From Azorhizobium sp943371865 (GTDB lineage Bacteria; Pseudomonadota; Alphaproteobacteria; Rhizobiales; Xanthobacteraceae): 64,000 nucleotides of DNA. How positions within the stretch are numbered: the first letter of the stretch is position 1; each line of letters opens with the position of its first letter. The DNA lies in NCBI RefSeq assembly GCF_943371865.1, contig NZ_CALRWL010000003.1, positions 1 through 64,000 of the forward strand, read 5' to 3'. This document shows positions 32,655 through 41,987 of this stretch, piece by piece. The notes under the pieces were generated by a model. That model was not told the origin of the DNA, searched no databases, and saw only the letters and a program-made list of their open reading frames with translations. A program made the position numbers and the translations under genes.

Positions 32655-33683
32655 CTACTTCACCTTCCGCTCGGCGGCGGGGGGCAGGTATTCTTCGGTG
32701 AAGATGTCCAGCGCCGCGGGCTTGGCCTTGAAGTCGTAGGTGACGGCGATCTGCTCGATGGACTTGGTCATGCGGTCGTAATCGATGCCGCCGATGCCGT
32801 TCTTGGTCACCCATTCGGTGACGATATTGTCCTTGAGCGCCATCTTCAGGCGCGCCAGTTCCACCGCCTCGTCGCCGGTTTCGTTGCGCTTCATCACCGA
32901 CTTGATGGCCGCCTCGGGGTCGCGGGCGGTCTCGATGATGCCCTTGATGGTGGCGCGCACGAAGCCGGCCACTTCCTTGGGATGGGCCTTGGCGAACTCA
33001 GGGTTCACGATGACGGCGTTGCCGTAGAGCACCAGGCCGTAATCGGCCATCAGCATGACCTTCACGTCCTCGGGCTTGATGCCCTTCTGCAGCAGGTTGA
33101 AATAGGACGAGAACGAGAAGCCGGTGATGGCGTCCACCTTGCCGTCCGCCAGCATGGGCTCGCGCACCGGGAAGCCCACGTTCTCCACCTTCACCTTGTC
33201 GGCGTCGATGCCGTTTTCCTTCACGAACGCCTTCCATTGGGCGAACGCGCCGTCGGGCGCCGGCGCGCCGAGGATCTTGCCTTCCAGATCCTTGGGCTTG
33301 GTGATGCCGGTCTTGGCCAGGGTGACGATGGCAAACGGCGGCTTGTCATAGACCATGAGGACGGCTTTCACCGCCTTGTCCGGATTCTGGTCGCGGAACT
33401 TCACCAGCGAGTTCACATCGAAGAAGCCGAGCGGATAGGTGCCCGCCGCCACGCGGGCGATGCCGGCCACCGAGCCGGGGCCGGTGTCGATGGTGACGTT
33501 CAGGCCCTCAGCCTTGTAATAGCCCTTGTCGATGGCGACGAAATAAGGGGCGGAGGGGCCCTCGAACTTCCAGTCCAGGGCGAACTTGATGTCGGTGTCG
33601 GCCAGAGCCGGCGCCACTGCCGCCAGCAGGCCCAACGCCCCGGCCACCCCCGCCCCGATCAGCCCGCGAATATTGTGCTTCAT
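32655..33683 (-). CDS. ABC transporter substrate-binding protein (NMT1/THI5-like)
   Basis: A 342-residue periplasmic binding protein. The signal peptide spans residues 1-28 (ending APALAD), followed by IKFALDWKFEGPSAPYFVAIDKGYYKAEGLNV, the usual opening of NMT1/THI5-like and SsuA-like proteins. It is the first gene of the importer operon, with the ATPase and permease downstream. The ligand is unknown. A good GGGAGGA precedes ATG 33683. An operator-like palindrome lies 67 bases upstream of the start. Confidence 0.9.
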   Translation of the reverse strand: MKHNIRGLIGAGVAGALGLLAAVAPALADTDIKFALDWKFEGPSAPYFVAIDKGYYKAEGLNVTIDTGPGSVAGIARVAAGTYPLGFFDVNSLVKFRDQNPDKAVKAVLMVYDKPPFAIVTLAKTGITKPKDLEGKILGAPAPDGAFAQWKAFVKENGIDADKVKVENVGFPVREPMLADGKVDAITGFSFSSYFNLLQKGIKPEDVKVMLMADYGLVLYGNAVIVNPEFAKAHPKEVAGFVRATIKGIIETARDPEAAIKSVMKRNETGDEAVELARLKMALKDNIVTEWVTKNGIGGIDYDRMTKSIEQIAVTYDFKAKPAALDIFTEEYLPPAAERKVK

Positions 33684-33749
33684 GGCCACGTCCTCCCGTT
33701 GCCTGGGGCAAAGCAAGGCACATGCCACCGTGAGAGGCAGTCGCCCGCA

Positions 33750-33773
33750 GTCTCACGCGGGGAGAAGTGAGAC
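33750..33773. promoter_or_regulatory. candidate operator upstream of the importer operon
   Basis: A perfect inverted repeat GTCTCAC-N10-GTGAGAC, with a further GTGAGAG half-site at 33730-33736. It lies 67-90 bases before the binding-protein start codon, in position for repressor or activator binding. The factor is unknown. Confidence 0.45.
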
Positions 33774-33885
33774 GAAAATGGGCATATGCCTGCGATGCCG
33801 CCCGAAGCATGGGCGCAACGTTGGTTACACCATCGCGCGGCGGCGAGACCGATCGCCGGGAGCCACCCGATCGGTCCCGCAGACC

Positions 33886-35049
33886 TTAGAAGGCGCCGCC
33901 GTCGAGGAAGCGCTCCACCTGGGCCTCATAGGGCGCGGTGTCGAAGCCCTGGGCGGCGATCCAGGCGTCGTCATAGAAGGTCTTGCCGTAGCGCTCGCCG
34001 CGGTCGCACAGCAATGTCACCAGCGACCCCTCCTCGCCGGCCTGGACCATGGCGCTGGCCAGGGCGCACAGCCCATAGAAGCTGGTACCCGTGGACGGAC
34101 CCACCCGCAGCCCGAGCCGGCGGGAGAGAACCCGCATGGCGCCCACAGAGGCCGCATCCTGAACCTTGAGCATGTGGTCGATCACCTGCGGCAGGAAGGA
34201 CGGTTCCACCCGCGGCCGCCCGATGCCTTCGATCCGCGAGCCGGTGCAGCCGGTCAGGGCGCGATCGCCGGAGAGAAAGGCATCATAGAACACCGAGTTC
34301 TGCGGATCGACCACGCACAGCTTGGTGGCGAAATGCCGATAGCGCAGATAGCGGCCGATGGTGGCGGAGGTGCCGCCGGTGCCGGCGCCCACCACGATCC
34401 ACTGCGGCACGCCATGGGGCTCGCCCTGCATCTGCTGGAAGATGGATTCGGCGATATTGTTGTTGCCGCGCCAATCGGTCACCCGCTCGGCATTGGTGAA
34501 CTGGTCCACATAGATGCCGCCGAGGCGGGCGGCCAAGGCCGCGGCTTCCGCATAGACCTGGCCGCTGTCGTCGACGAAATGGCAGCGCCCGCCCTGGCGC
34601 TCAATGTCCTCGATCTTCTCCGCCGAGGTGGTGCGGGTCATCACCGCATAGAAGGGCAGATCCAGCAGGCGGGCGAAATAGGCTTCCGACACGGCGGTGG
34701 AGCCGGAGGAGGCTTCCACCAACGGCACGCCCGCGCGGATCTGCCCGTTGCAGATGCCGTACAGGAACAGCGAGCGGGCCAGGCGATGCTTGAGGCTGCC
34801 GGTGGGATGGGTGGATTCATCCTTGAGATAGAGGGTGATGCCCGGCAGGCGATGACCTTCGAAGCGCAGCAGATGGGTGTCGGCGGAACGGCGCAAATCC
34901 CGCTCCAGGATCGCCAGGGCCTGATCGGCCCATCCGCGGTCCCGCGCGCGCTGCGCATCGCGCTCGGTGAAGGCCCAAATGGTGTCGGCGGAATCGGGCA
35001 CAGCGCCCTCCATGTCGGTAACAGGGTCACGAACATGCGCAATGTTCAT
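33886..35049 (-). CDS. PLP-dependent cysteine synthase family protein
   Basis: A 387-residue fold-type II PLP enzyme. The PLP lysine is in HPTGSLKHRLA, the substrate loop in VEASSGSTAVSEA, and the phosphate-binding Gly loop in GAGTGGTSATIG. It is longer than CysK or CysM and resembles the CysK2-like group. It could make cysteine from a phosphorylated or sulfonated precursor, or degrade an amino acid. The start at 35049 follows a GGGGGT. It is divergent from a MarR gene, which probably regulates it. A spacer of 267 bases holds a palindrome at 35154-35174. Confidence 0.8.
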   Translation of the reverse strand: MNIAHVRDPVTDMEGAVPDSADTIWAFTERDAQRARDRGWADQALAILERDLRRSADTHLLRFEGHRLPGITLYLKDESTHPTGSLKHRLARSLFLYGICNGQIRAGVPLVEASSGSTAVSEAYFARLLDLPFYAVMTRTTSAEKIEDIERQGGRCHFVDDSGQVYAEAAALAARLGGIYVDQFTNAERVTDWRGNNNIAESIFQQMQGEPHGVPQWIVVGAGTGGTSATIGRYLRYRHFATKLCVVDPQNSVFYDAFLSGDRALTGCTGSRIEGIGRPRVEPSFLPQVIDHMLKVQDAASVGAMRVLSRRLGLRVGPSTGTSFYGLCALASAMVQAGEEGSLVTLLCDRGERYGKTFYDDAWIAAQGFDTAPYEAQVERFLDGGAF

Positions 35050-35153
35050 GCTAACCCCCGGGCCTTCCGGTAGAAAATGCCCGAATTTCGGCGCAATCTT
35101 CCTCCTCCCGCAGGGGAAATCATCCCCCGTTAGCAATGCTTTTGCCCCAACAA

Positions 35154-35174
35154 CCGGTGATCCTATTTCACCGG
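35154..35174. promoter_or_regulatory. palindrome in the divergent cysteine-synthase/MarR spacer
   Basis: A perfect inverted repeat CCGGTGA-N7-TCACCGG. It could be a MarR-family operator or, read as RNA on the minus strand, a leader hairpin about 105 bases before the enzyme start. Confidence 0.4.
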
Positions 35175-35316
35175 AAGGCGTAAGGGCGCAATAATTTTGG
35201 CGCAACAGGGGTTTGAGCCGGTTGGTTGCATCTTCGCGCAGGTCCCTGTCCACTGCTGACGGATGGGGAGTCACCGTGTTATGGGCGAGATATCGAGCAA
35301 CCTTTTGGAGCAAAAA

Positions 35317-35811
35317 ATGTCAGCACAACCTGATGGTGCGCAGTTCAGCGACCAGGACTTTGGTGCCGACCCGTTGCAGCGGGTAACCCTGGGTTATCTG
35401 ATCAACCTGCTGGCGCGCCTGTTGGCGCAATCCCTCAAGGCCCGAAACGGGATCGACGGCATCTTGCCCGGCCAGTTTCCCATCGTCCTCGAACTCTTGA
35501 AGTCCGACGGCCCCACCCAGCGCGACCTGTGCGAGTTCGTGAAGATCGAACAGAGCACCATGGCCAATACCCTGAAGCGCATGGAGCGCGATGGCATCAT
35601 CGAGCGGCGCGCCTGCGCCGACGATGGCCGCCAGGCCACCGTGCATCTCACCGCCAGCGGGCGCGACCTGGCGCAAACGGCGGTGATCAACGCCTTCGAC
35701 GTCAACCGCGTCGCCCTTGAGGCCCTCGACAAGGATGCCCAGGTGCAATTGCGGACCGGGCTGATCGCCATGGTGGAGCGGCTTGAGGCCGACATCGCCC
35801 GCCATCGCTGA
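35317..35811 (+). CDS. MarR family transcriptional regulator
   Basis: A 164-residue winged-helix regulator. The recognition region is clear (GPTQRDLCEFVKIEQSTMANTLKRME), and the wing follows with DDGRQATVHLTASG. Starts at 35263, 35281 and 35317 are in frame. I chose ATG 35317 because GGAG lies 7 bases upstream. MarR proteins usually repress the divergent gene and respond to small phenolic or thiol compounds. Here that is the cysteine-synthase-family gene. Confidence 0.9.
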   Translation: MSAQPDGAQFSDQDFGADPLQRVTLGYLINLLARLLAQSLKARNGIDGILPGQFPIVLELLKSDGPTQRDLCEFVKIEQSTMANTLKRMERDGIIERRACADDGRQATVHLTASGRDLAQTAVINAFDVNRVALEALDKDAQVQLRTGLIAMVERLEADIARHR

Positions 35812-36048
35812 CGAAATTGCGAACTGGAAGGCGGATTTCGCTGGAAGGGCCTTTCGGGCCTGACGGCGTCCCGGCTTCCGCGTCTGGCGTCACGCTAGGC
35901 AAATCGGCGTCCCGACGGATGAATCTTTCGCCAGAGGACGATCTAGAAATAAATAGCTAGCCATGCAAACCTTTCGGGGGACAGGTCCGACCGGAAGAAA
36001 TCGGCCGCGCCCATAAACATTGCATGCTATCAAAGTGGAGGAAGCGAC

Positions 36049-37056
36049 GTGAAAGCAGCCGTCATCAGCGCCCACGGCGGGCCGGAAAACCTCACTTTCA
36101 TGGCCGACTGGGCAAAGCCCACCGCCGGTGCGGGTGATGTCATCATCCGCGTGAAAGCCAGCTCTCTCAATTATCACGATGTCTTCACCCGCCGCGGCAT
36201 GCCCGGCATCAAGCTCAACCTGCCGGTGGTTCCCGGCCTTGATCTCGCCGGCGAAGTGACCGAGCTGGGCGAAGGCGTCACCGAGGTGAAGGTGGGCGAC
36301 CGGGTGCTGGTGGATCCGCTCAACCGCGTCGAAGGCGGCCTCATGGGCGAGACCAACGACGGCGGCCTGCAGCAATATGCCCGCGTGCGCGCCCACCAAT
36401 TGGTGCCGATCCCCGACGGCGTCAGCTTCGAGCAGGCCGCGGCGCTGCCGGTGGCCTATGGCACCGCGCACCGCATGATGTTCACCAACGGCCAGATCAA
36501 GGCCGGCGACAAGGTGCTGATCCTCGGCGCCTCCGGCGGGGTGGGCACCGGCGCGGTGCTCCTCGCCAAGCTGGCCGGCGCCCATGTGATCGCCTGCGGC
36601 TCCAGCGAGGCCAAGCTGGAGAAACTGAAGGAAATCGGCGCCGACGAGGTGATCGACTACACCAAGGTGGATTTCGCCAAGGAAGTGTTCGCGCGCTTCG
36701 GCAAGCCCCACCGCCGCACCACCGAGGGCGGCGTGGATGTAGTGGTGAACTTCACCGGCGGCGATACCTGGGTGAAGTCCATGCGCGCGCTCAAGCGCGG
36801 CGGCAAGCTGCTCACCTGCGGCGCCACCGCCGGCTTCGATCCGGTGGAAGACCTGCGCTTCATCTGGACCTTCGAGCTGAAGATCCTCGGCTCCAATTCC
36901 TGGGCGCGGGAAGATCTCACCGCTCTGCTGGGCTACATCGCCGAGGGCCGGCTGAAGCCGGTCATCGACAAGGTGTTCCCGCTGGAAGAAGCGCAGGAAG
37001 CCCTGCGCCTGATCGAGGAGCGCGAAGTCATCGGCAAGGTGATCATCGCCCCCTGA
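36049..37056 (+). CDS. MDR-family zinc-type alcohol dehydrogenase / quinone reductase-like
   Basis: A 335-residue medium-chain oxidoreductase. The opening has LNYHDVFTRRG, followed by VPGLDLAGEV. The NADPH motif is GASGGVGTGAVLLAK. The cysteine zinc ligands of true alcohol dehydrogenases are absent, so it is more like the NADPH:quinone reductase branch. The start is GTG 36049 with a strong GTGGAGGAAG. It leads the UbiD cluster and is followed after 36 bases by a thioesterase. The substrate is unknown, perhaps an enoyl or aromatic intermediate. Confidence 0.85.
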   Translation: MKAAVISAHGGPENLTFMADWAKPTAGAGDVIIRVKASSLNYHDVFTRRGMPGIKLNLPVVPGLDLAGEVTELGEGVTEVKVGDRVLVDPLNRVEGGLMGETNDGGLQQYARVRAHQLVPIPDGVSFEQAAALPVAYGTAHRMMFTNGQIKAGDKVLILGASGGVGTGAVLLAKLAGAHVIACGSSEAKLEKLKEIGADEVIDYTKVDFAKEVFARFGKPHRRTTEGGVDVVVNFTGGDTWVKSMRALKRGGKLLTCGATAGFDPVEDLRFIWTFELKILGSNSWAREDLTALLGYIAEGRLKPVIDKVFPLEEAQEALRLIEEREVIGKVIIAP

Positions 37057-37092
37057 CCCCTGCCCCTGTCCTCTAGATTGCGGAAGACCCTC

Positions 37093-37521
37093 ATGAGCGA
37101 GACAGAGCAAAAGACCCTGCCCACGGTGGCCGAACTGGACGCCCGCATTCGCCGCGCGCCCTACCACCAGTGGCTGGGCATCTCCGTGGTGGGCGTCGGC
37201 GACGGCGAGATCGTGGTGGAGCTGCCCTGGCGGGAGGAGTTCGTGGTCAATGCCGAGGTCGGCTACACCCACGGCGGCATCCTGGCGACCATGGTGGATC
37301 TGGTGGCCGACTGGGCCATCGCCACCAAGCTGGGCCGGCCCTTCCCCACCGTGGACATGCGGGTGGACTACCACCGCCCGGCCATGAAGGGGACGCTGAC
37401 CGTGCGCGGAAAAGTCATCCGCCTCGGCTCCACCTTCACCACGGCGGAAGCCACGGTGGAGGATGCCAGCGGCAAGCTCCTGGCCTCAGGCCGCGGCACC
37501 TACGCCACCAGCACCAAATAA
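37093..37521 (+). CDS. PaaI-type hot-dog thioesterase
   Basis: A 142-residue hot-dog fold protein. The motif TYTHGGILATMVDLVADWA matches the HGG...D/E signature of PaaI thioesterases, which release CoA from phenylacetyl- or hydroxybenzoyl-type thioesters. I chose ATG 37093, with GGAAG upstream. A TTG at 37078 is in frame but less likely. A clear intrinsic terminator follows, so this gene ends the first transcript of the cluster. Confidence 0.85.
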   Translation: MSETEQKTLPTVAELDARIRRAPYHQWLGISVVGVGDGEIVVELPWREEFVVNAEVGYTHGGILATMVDLVADWAIATKLGRPFPTVDMRVDYHRPAMKGTLTVRGKVIRLGSTFTTAEATVEDASGKLLASGRGTYATSTK

Positions 37522-37527
37522 GACCCA

Positions 37528-37561
37528 GGCCCGGCGGCCTCCCCGCCGGGCCGTTTTGTTT
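37528..37561 (+). terminator. Rho-independent terminator after the thioesterase gene
   Basis: A GC-rich stem (GGCCCGGCGG paired with CCGCCGGGCC, 5-base loop) is followed by GTTTTGTTT. It separates the oxidoreductase-thioesterase pair from the UbiD gene, which starts at 37603. Confidence 0.85.
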
Positions 37562-37602
37562 GCGGATTGCGCTTTTCATTGCTGAGACGCCGGAGACTGG
37601 GC

Positions 37603-39204
37603 ATGCACGATACCGAGACCTTCCGCGGCTTCCTCGACCGGCTCCGTTCCGCCGGCGAATTGATCGACCTGCACCAGGCCGTGGACATCCGCCACATCGC
37701 CACTTTGGTGGACCAGTCCGACAAGGCGTTGTTCTTCCACAATGTCATCGGCTACGACGTGCCGGTGGTCTCCGGCATCATCCGCACCCAGAAGCGGGCG
37801 ATGATGTCGCTGGGGGCGGACCAGTATTCGCAGATCGAAGCCAAGCTGAAGGGCGCCATCGATGCCCCCGTGCCCCCCGTCACCCTCAACAGCTCGCCCA
37901 CCCATGAGGTGACCATGAGCGGGGATGAGGTGGACCTCTACAAATTGCCCATCCCCATGAGCTCGATCTATGACGGCGGGCCGATGATCACCGCCGGGGT
38001 GGTGATCGCCCGCGATCCGGAATATGGGCTCAATTCCGGCATCTACCGCTTCATCGTCAAGGAAAAGAACCTCACCGGCATCGACATCGTCACGCCGAAC
38101 AACATGCGCTTGTTCGCGCAGCGGGCGTTCGAGGCCGGGCGGCCGTGCCCCATCTCCATCTCCATCGGCACCCACCCTTACGAGATCATGGGTTCCGGCT
38201 TCCGCGCCCCGCTGGGGGTGGACGAGATGGCCATTGCCGGCGGCCTGCGCGGCGGGCCGGTGCAGCTGGCGCCGTGCCAGACCATCGACGTGCCCTATAT
38301 CGCCGACGCCGAGATCGTGCTGGAAGCCGAGATCCTGCCTACCGGCTGGGTGTGGCCGGAAGGCCGGTTCGGCGAGTTCACCCGGCTCATGGGCGGGCTG
38401 CACTGGAACCCCATCGTGCGCATCAAGTCGGTGTCCATGCGCAAGGACGCCATCTATTACGCTTTGCACATGCCGTGGGAGAACACCTGGCTCGCCGCCC
38501 CCACCCGCTATGCCGCCATCCGCCAGGCGCTGAAGACCGCCGGCGTGGTGGTCAAGGACATCAATGTCACGCTGGGCGGCTGCGCCTTCTGGCACGCGGT
38601 CATCTCCATCAAGAAGCAGCCGGGCGAGGGCAAGAATGCGCTGCTCGCCGCGCTGTCGGTGATGGATCTCAAGCATGTGGTGGTGGTGGATGACGACATC
38701 GACGTCTTCAATCCCACCGACGTGGAATGGGCCATCGCCACCCGCGTCCAGGGCGACAAGGACATCATGATCGTCACCGGCGCGCGCGGAAAGCCGCTGG
38801 ATCCCAGCCTGCCACCCACCCCGCCCGGCGTGGTGCCCACCACCGCCAAGGTGGGCATCGATGCCACCATCTCCGAAGGCATCCCGAAAGAGCGCTATGA
38901 GCGCATCGCCTATGCCTATGCGGACACCGCCAAGATCGGCGACTACGCCTCCGGCAAGACCGACCCCGCCGGGGCGCTGGGCAATGAGGACGAGGTGGTG
39001 AAGCTGGCCGAGGCCATCGCCGCCATGATCGGCGAAACCCCGCGCTACTATACGGACGTGGCCGAGGCCTTCTCCAGCTACGCCTTCCCGGTGGTGGCCC
39101 GCGCCTTGGGCCATCTCCACGCCACCGAGCGGCTGTGGCAGGATCCACGCGGGCGCATGTGCCTGCGCGGCTCGGCCTTCGCCGCCAAACCGCCGGGGCA
39201 GTAA
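37603..39204 (+). CDS. UbiD family (de)carboxylase
   Basis: A 533-residue prenylated-FMN-dependent decarboxylase. The catalytic residues of the family are recognisable: Arg149 in NSGIYRF and the pair Glu253/Glu258 in WPEGRFGEF. The UbiX enzyme that makes the prenyl-FMN cofactor is encoded at 42636. An ABC importer lies between them. UbiD enzymes act on ubiquinone precursors, cinnamates, protocatechuate, phthaloyl-CoA and others. With a dedicated importer this one probably handles an external aromatic or unsaturated acid. ATG 37603 starts the conserved part. Confidence 0.92.
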   Translation: MHDTETFRGFLDRLRSAGELIDLHQAVDIRHIATLVDQSDKALFFHNVIGYDVPVVSGIIRTQKRAMMSLGADQYSQIEAKLKGAIDAPVPPVTLNSSPTHEVTMSGDEVDLYKLPIPMSSIYDGGPMITAGVVIARDPEYGLNSGIYRFIVKEKNLTGIDIVTPNNMRLFAQRAFEAGRPCPISISIGTHPYEIMGSGFRAPLGVDEMAIAGGLRGGPVQLAPCQTIDVPYIADAEIVLEAEILPTGWVWPEGRFGEFTRLMGGLHWNPIVRIKSVSMRKDAIYYALHMPWENTWLAAPTRYAAIRQALKTAGVVVKDINVTLGGCAFWHAVISIKKQPGEGKNALLAALSVMDLKHVVVVDDDIDVFNPTDVEWAIATRVQGDKDIMIVTGARGKPLDPSLPPTPPGVVPTTAKVGIDATISEGIPKERYERIAYAYADTAKIGDYASGKTDPAGALGNEDEVVKLAEAIAAMIGETPRYYTDVAEAFSSYAFPVVARALGHLHATERLWQDPRGRMCLRGSAFAAKPPGQ

Positions 39205-39396
39205 GCTTCGCCGGGCCAATAAGGTCGCCGGCACAACACGGTTTTCGGCGCCTGCCACGCACATGCTGGACGCGCCGCCGCCACCGCCGCACAGTTACGT
39301 CAAGTGTGACATCGATAACGATAAGGTCCGCAGATCCAACCATGCGGCCAACGCCTTGGGACAAGACCGGTTTCCACGTATCCAGCGAGGGCAAAC

Positions 39397-40350
39397 ATGC
39401 GTCACGTCTTCTCATCCCTGATCGTCGCCGGCAGCCTGCTGCTGGCCCTGCCCGCCTCTGCGCAGACCCTGCTCAAGTTCGGCGCGGCGCAGAATTCCGC
39501 CGGCTCGCTGCCGTTGCTGGTGGCGCAGCAGAAGGGGCTGTTCGCCGCCGAAGGGCTCAAGATGGAGCGGCTGGACTTCAAGGGCGGCGCCCCGGCGGTG
39601 CAGGCCTTGGCCGCCGGCAGCATCGACATCTGCATCTGCGCCGCCGATCATGCGGTGCGGCTGCAGGAGCGGGGCCTGGGCGGCAAGGTGCTGGTGGCCC
39701 TGGCCGACCAGCACAGCTACGCCATCATGGCGCCTGCCGCCTCCAAGGCGAACAGCCTGAGAGACCTCAAGGGCCAGAAGATCGGCATCACCTCCGCCGG
39801 CAGCCTCACCGACACCACCCTGCGCTATGCCATCAAGAAACTGGGGCTCGATCCCGACAAGGATTTCGAGATCCTGTCCATCGGCACCGGCGGACCCATG
39901 CGGGCGGCGGTGGAAAGCGGGGCTGTGGCCGCCGGCCTGTTCTCCACCCCGGACATCCAGGCCAATGAGGCGCGGCCGGGCGTCTACAAGATCGTCGATG
40001 ATTTCCGCAAGATGCCCTATGCGGCCCAGGACCTGGTGGTCACCGACGGCTGGCTCAAGGCCCATCCCAATGAGGCCAAGGCGGTGGCCCGCGCCGTGGT
40101 CAAGGCGCTGAAGCTGATCCAGACCGACCGCTCCGCCTTGCGGGCGGCGGTGGTGGAGATGTTCCCCAGCTTCGATCCGGCGCTGGTGGACAAGGTCACC
40201 ACCGACGTGGCCGCCGGCTATCTCTCCCCGGACGGCAAGCTCAATCCCGAGAGCTACAAGACGCTGATCGAGATGATGACCATCGCCGACCCGGCCATGA
40301 AGAAGGTGCCCTACGACGACATCGTCGCCCTCGCTTACTATCCGCAGTGA
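39397..40350 (+). CDS. ABC transporter substrate-binding protein (SsuA/NMT1-like)
   Basis: A 317-residue periplasmic binding protein with a clear signal peptide (residues 1-22, ending PASAQ). NSAGSLPLLVAQQKGLFAAEGL is the typical start of this family. Its gene overlaps the permease gene by 4 bases if the GTG start is used there. The location in the UbiD/UbiX module suggests that the ligand is the acid to be decarboxylated. Confidence 0.9.
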   Translation: MRHVFSSLIVAGSLLLALPASAQTLLKFGAAQNSAGSLPLLVAQQKGLFAAEGLKMERLDFKGGAPAVQALAAGSIDICICAADHAVRLQERGLGGKVLVALADQHSYAIMAPAASKANSLRDLKGQKIGITSAGSLTDTTLRYAIKKLGLDPDKDFEILSIGTGGPMRAAVESGAVAAGLFSTPDIQANEARPGVYKIVDDFRKMPYAAQDLVVTDGWLKAHPNEAKAVARAVVKALKLIQTDRSALRAAVVEMFPSFDPALVDKVTTDVAAGYLSPDGKLNPESYKTLIEMMTIADPAMKKVPYDDIVALAYYPQ

Positions 40351-41165
40351 GCGTGGTTCTGATGTCAGAGACCATCGCCATGGCCGAAGACGACACCGTG
40401 GCCGCCCCCGCGCGTCCCAAAGGCGCCTGGCGCATGGGTGCGGCGCAGGCGGCCCTGATCCTGGTGCTGCTGGGCCTGTGGGAAGCCGCATCCTGGACCG
40501 TGCTGAACCCGTTCTGGAGCAGCCGGCCCACGCTGATCCTCCAGCGCCTGTGGACCCTGGCCCGCAGCGGCGAACTCTGGGTCCACTGCTCCATCACCCT
40601 CCAGGAGGCCGGCGCCGGCCTGTTCCTCGGCGCCCTGGTGGGCGTGCCGCTGGGCATTGCGCTGGCCCGCGCGCCGCGCACCGCCAAGGTGGTGGAGCCG
40701 GTGGTGATGGGCCTCTACGGCCTGCCACGGGTGGCGCTGGCGCCCCTGTTCATCCTGTGGTTCGGCATCGGCCTGTTCTCCAAGATCATGATGGCCTTCA
40801 CCATGGTGGTGTTCATCTTCATGCTCAATGTGATGGAGGGCATCCGCACCATCGATGCCGACCATCTGGACCTGATGCGCTCCATGCGCGCCGGGCGCTT
40901 CTATCTGGTGCGGCGGGTGCTGCTGCCGGCGGTGACGCCGTGGATCCTGGCCTCGTTCCGCATCGGCGTCGGGCTGGCGCTGATCGGCGCGGTGGTGGGC
41001 GAACTGATCGGCGCCAATCGCGGGCTCGGCTGGTATGTGGAGAAATCCGGCGGCCAATTGGACACCACCGGCGTGTTCACCGGCCTGGTGGTGCTGATGA
41101 TCCTGGCCATGCTGGCCAACCAGATCATCGGCTTCGTGGAACGGAGGGTGGTGAAATGGCGCTGA
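40347..41165 (+). CDS. ABC transporter permease (SsuC/TauC type)
   Basis: A 272-residue permease with about six helices and an EAA loop (MRSMRAGRFYLVRRVLLPAVTPWILASFRIG). GTG 40347 overlaps the binding-protein stop by 4 bases. ATG 40362, five codons later, is an equally possible start. The C-terminus overlaps the ATPase gene by 10 bases. Confidence 0.9.
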   Translation: MSVVLMSETIAMAEDDTVAAPARPKGAWRMGAAQAALILVLLGLWEAASWTVLNPFWSSRPTLILQRLWTLARSGELWVHCSITLQEAGAGLFLGALVGVPLGIALARAPRTAKVVEPVVMGLYGLPRVALAPLFILWFGIGLFSKIMMAFTMVVFIFMLNVMEGIRTIDADHLDLMRSMRAGRFYLVRRVLLPAVTPWILASFRIGVGLALIGAVVGELIGANRGLGWYVEKSGGQLDTTGVFTGLVVLMILAMLANQIIGFVERRVVKWR

Positions 41166-41974
41166 GCCAAGCGGACATTCCTGTCCAACCGCGCGCCGCC
41201 GCCGCGCTGCCGCCCCGGGTCCGCATCGAAAACCTGCGCATCACCTTCCCCCGTCCCGACGCCCCGCCCCTGGAGGTGCTGTCCGGCATTTCCCTGGACG
41301 TGGCGGACGGCGAGTTCGTCGCGGTGGTGGGGCCGAGCGGCTCGGGCAAGTCCACCATCCTGCGGGCCATCTGCGGCCTGCTGAAGCCGGCCGGCGGGCG
41401 GGTGCGGGTGGACGGGCGCGATGTGTCGGCCCCACCGCCCGAAGTGGGCTTCATGTTCCAGAAGGACGCTTTGCTGCCCTGGCGCACGGTGGCGCAGAAC
41501 ATCCGCGTCGGCGCGGAGCTGGGCGGCGTTCCGGCCAGCCGGCAGGCGGCGCGGGTGGCGGAGCTGATCACCCTGCTGCGGCTGGACGGCTTTGCCGATG
41601 CCTGGCCCAAGCAATTGTCCGGCGGCATGCGCCAGCGGGTCTCGCTGGGCCGGCTGCTGGCCTATAATCCCAGCCTCATGCTCATGGACGAGCCGTTCGG
41701 CGCGCTGGACTACCAGACCAAGATCTCCATGGGCCGCGAATTGCTGCGCATCTGGGAGGCCGAGCGTCGTTCCATCGTCTTCGTCACCCACGATATTGAA
41801 GAGGCGGTGGCGCTGGCCGACCGGGTGGTGGTGTTCAGCGCCCGCCCCGCGCGCATCGTCGGCGACTATAAGGTGGACCTGCCCCGCCCCCGCGACCTGC
41901 GGGCCATGCGCGGCGAGCCCGCCTTCGTGCACCTGACCGAGACCATCTGGTCCGATCTGGCGCTGCCGGTGTGA
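41156..41974 (+). CDS. ABC transporter ATP-binding protein (SsuB/TauB type)
   Basis: A 272-residue ATPase: Walker A GPSGSGKST, signature LSGGMRQRVSL, Walker B LMLMDEPFGALD, and H-loop VTHD. It energises the permease encoded just before, with a 10-base overlap and GGAGG upstream of ATG 41156. The long upstream extension of its frame lies over the permease gene and is not real. Confidence 0.92.
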   Translation: MALSQADIPVQPRAAAALPPRVRIENLRITFPRPDAPPLEVLSGISLDVADGEFVAVVGPSGSGKSTILRAICGLLKPAGGRVRVDGRDVSAPPPEVGFMFQKDALLPWRTVAQNIRVGAELGGVPASRQAARVAELITLLRLDGFADAWPKQLSGGMRQRVSLGRLLAYNPSLMLMDEPFGALDYQTKISMGRELLRIWEAERRSIVFVTHDIEEAVALADRVVVFSARPARIVGDYKVDLPRPRDLRAMRGEPAFVHLTETIWSDLALPV

Positions 41975-41987
41975 GCGGCGAGGACAC

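Noticed and set aside
35050..35160. SAM-type riboswitch before the cysteine-synthase-like gene
   Set aside because: A superficial GGTGA and GCTAA resemblance only; the pairing pattern of known SAM riboswitches could not be drawn.
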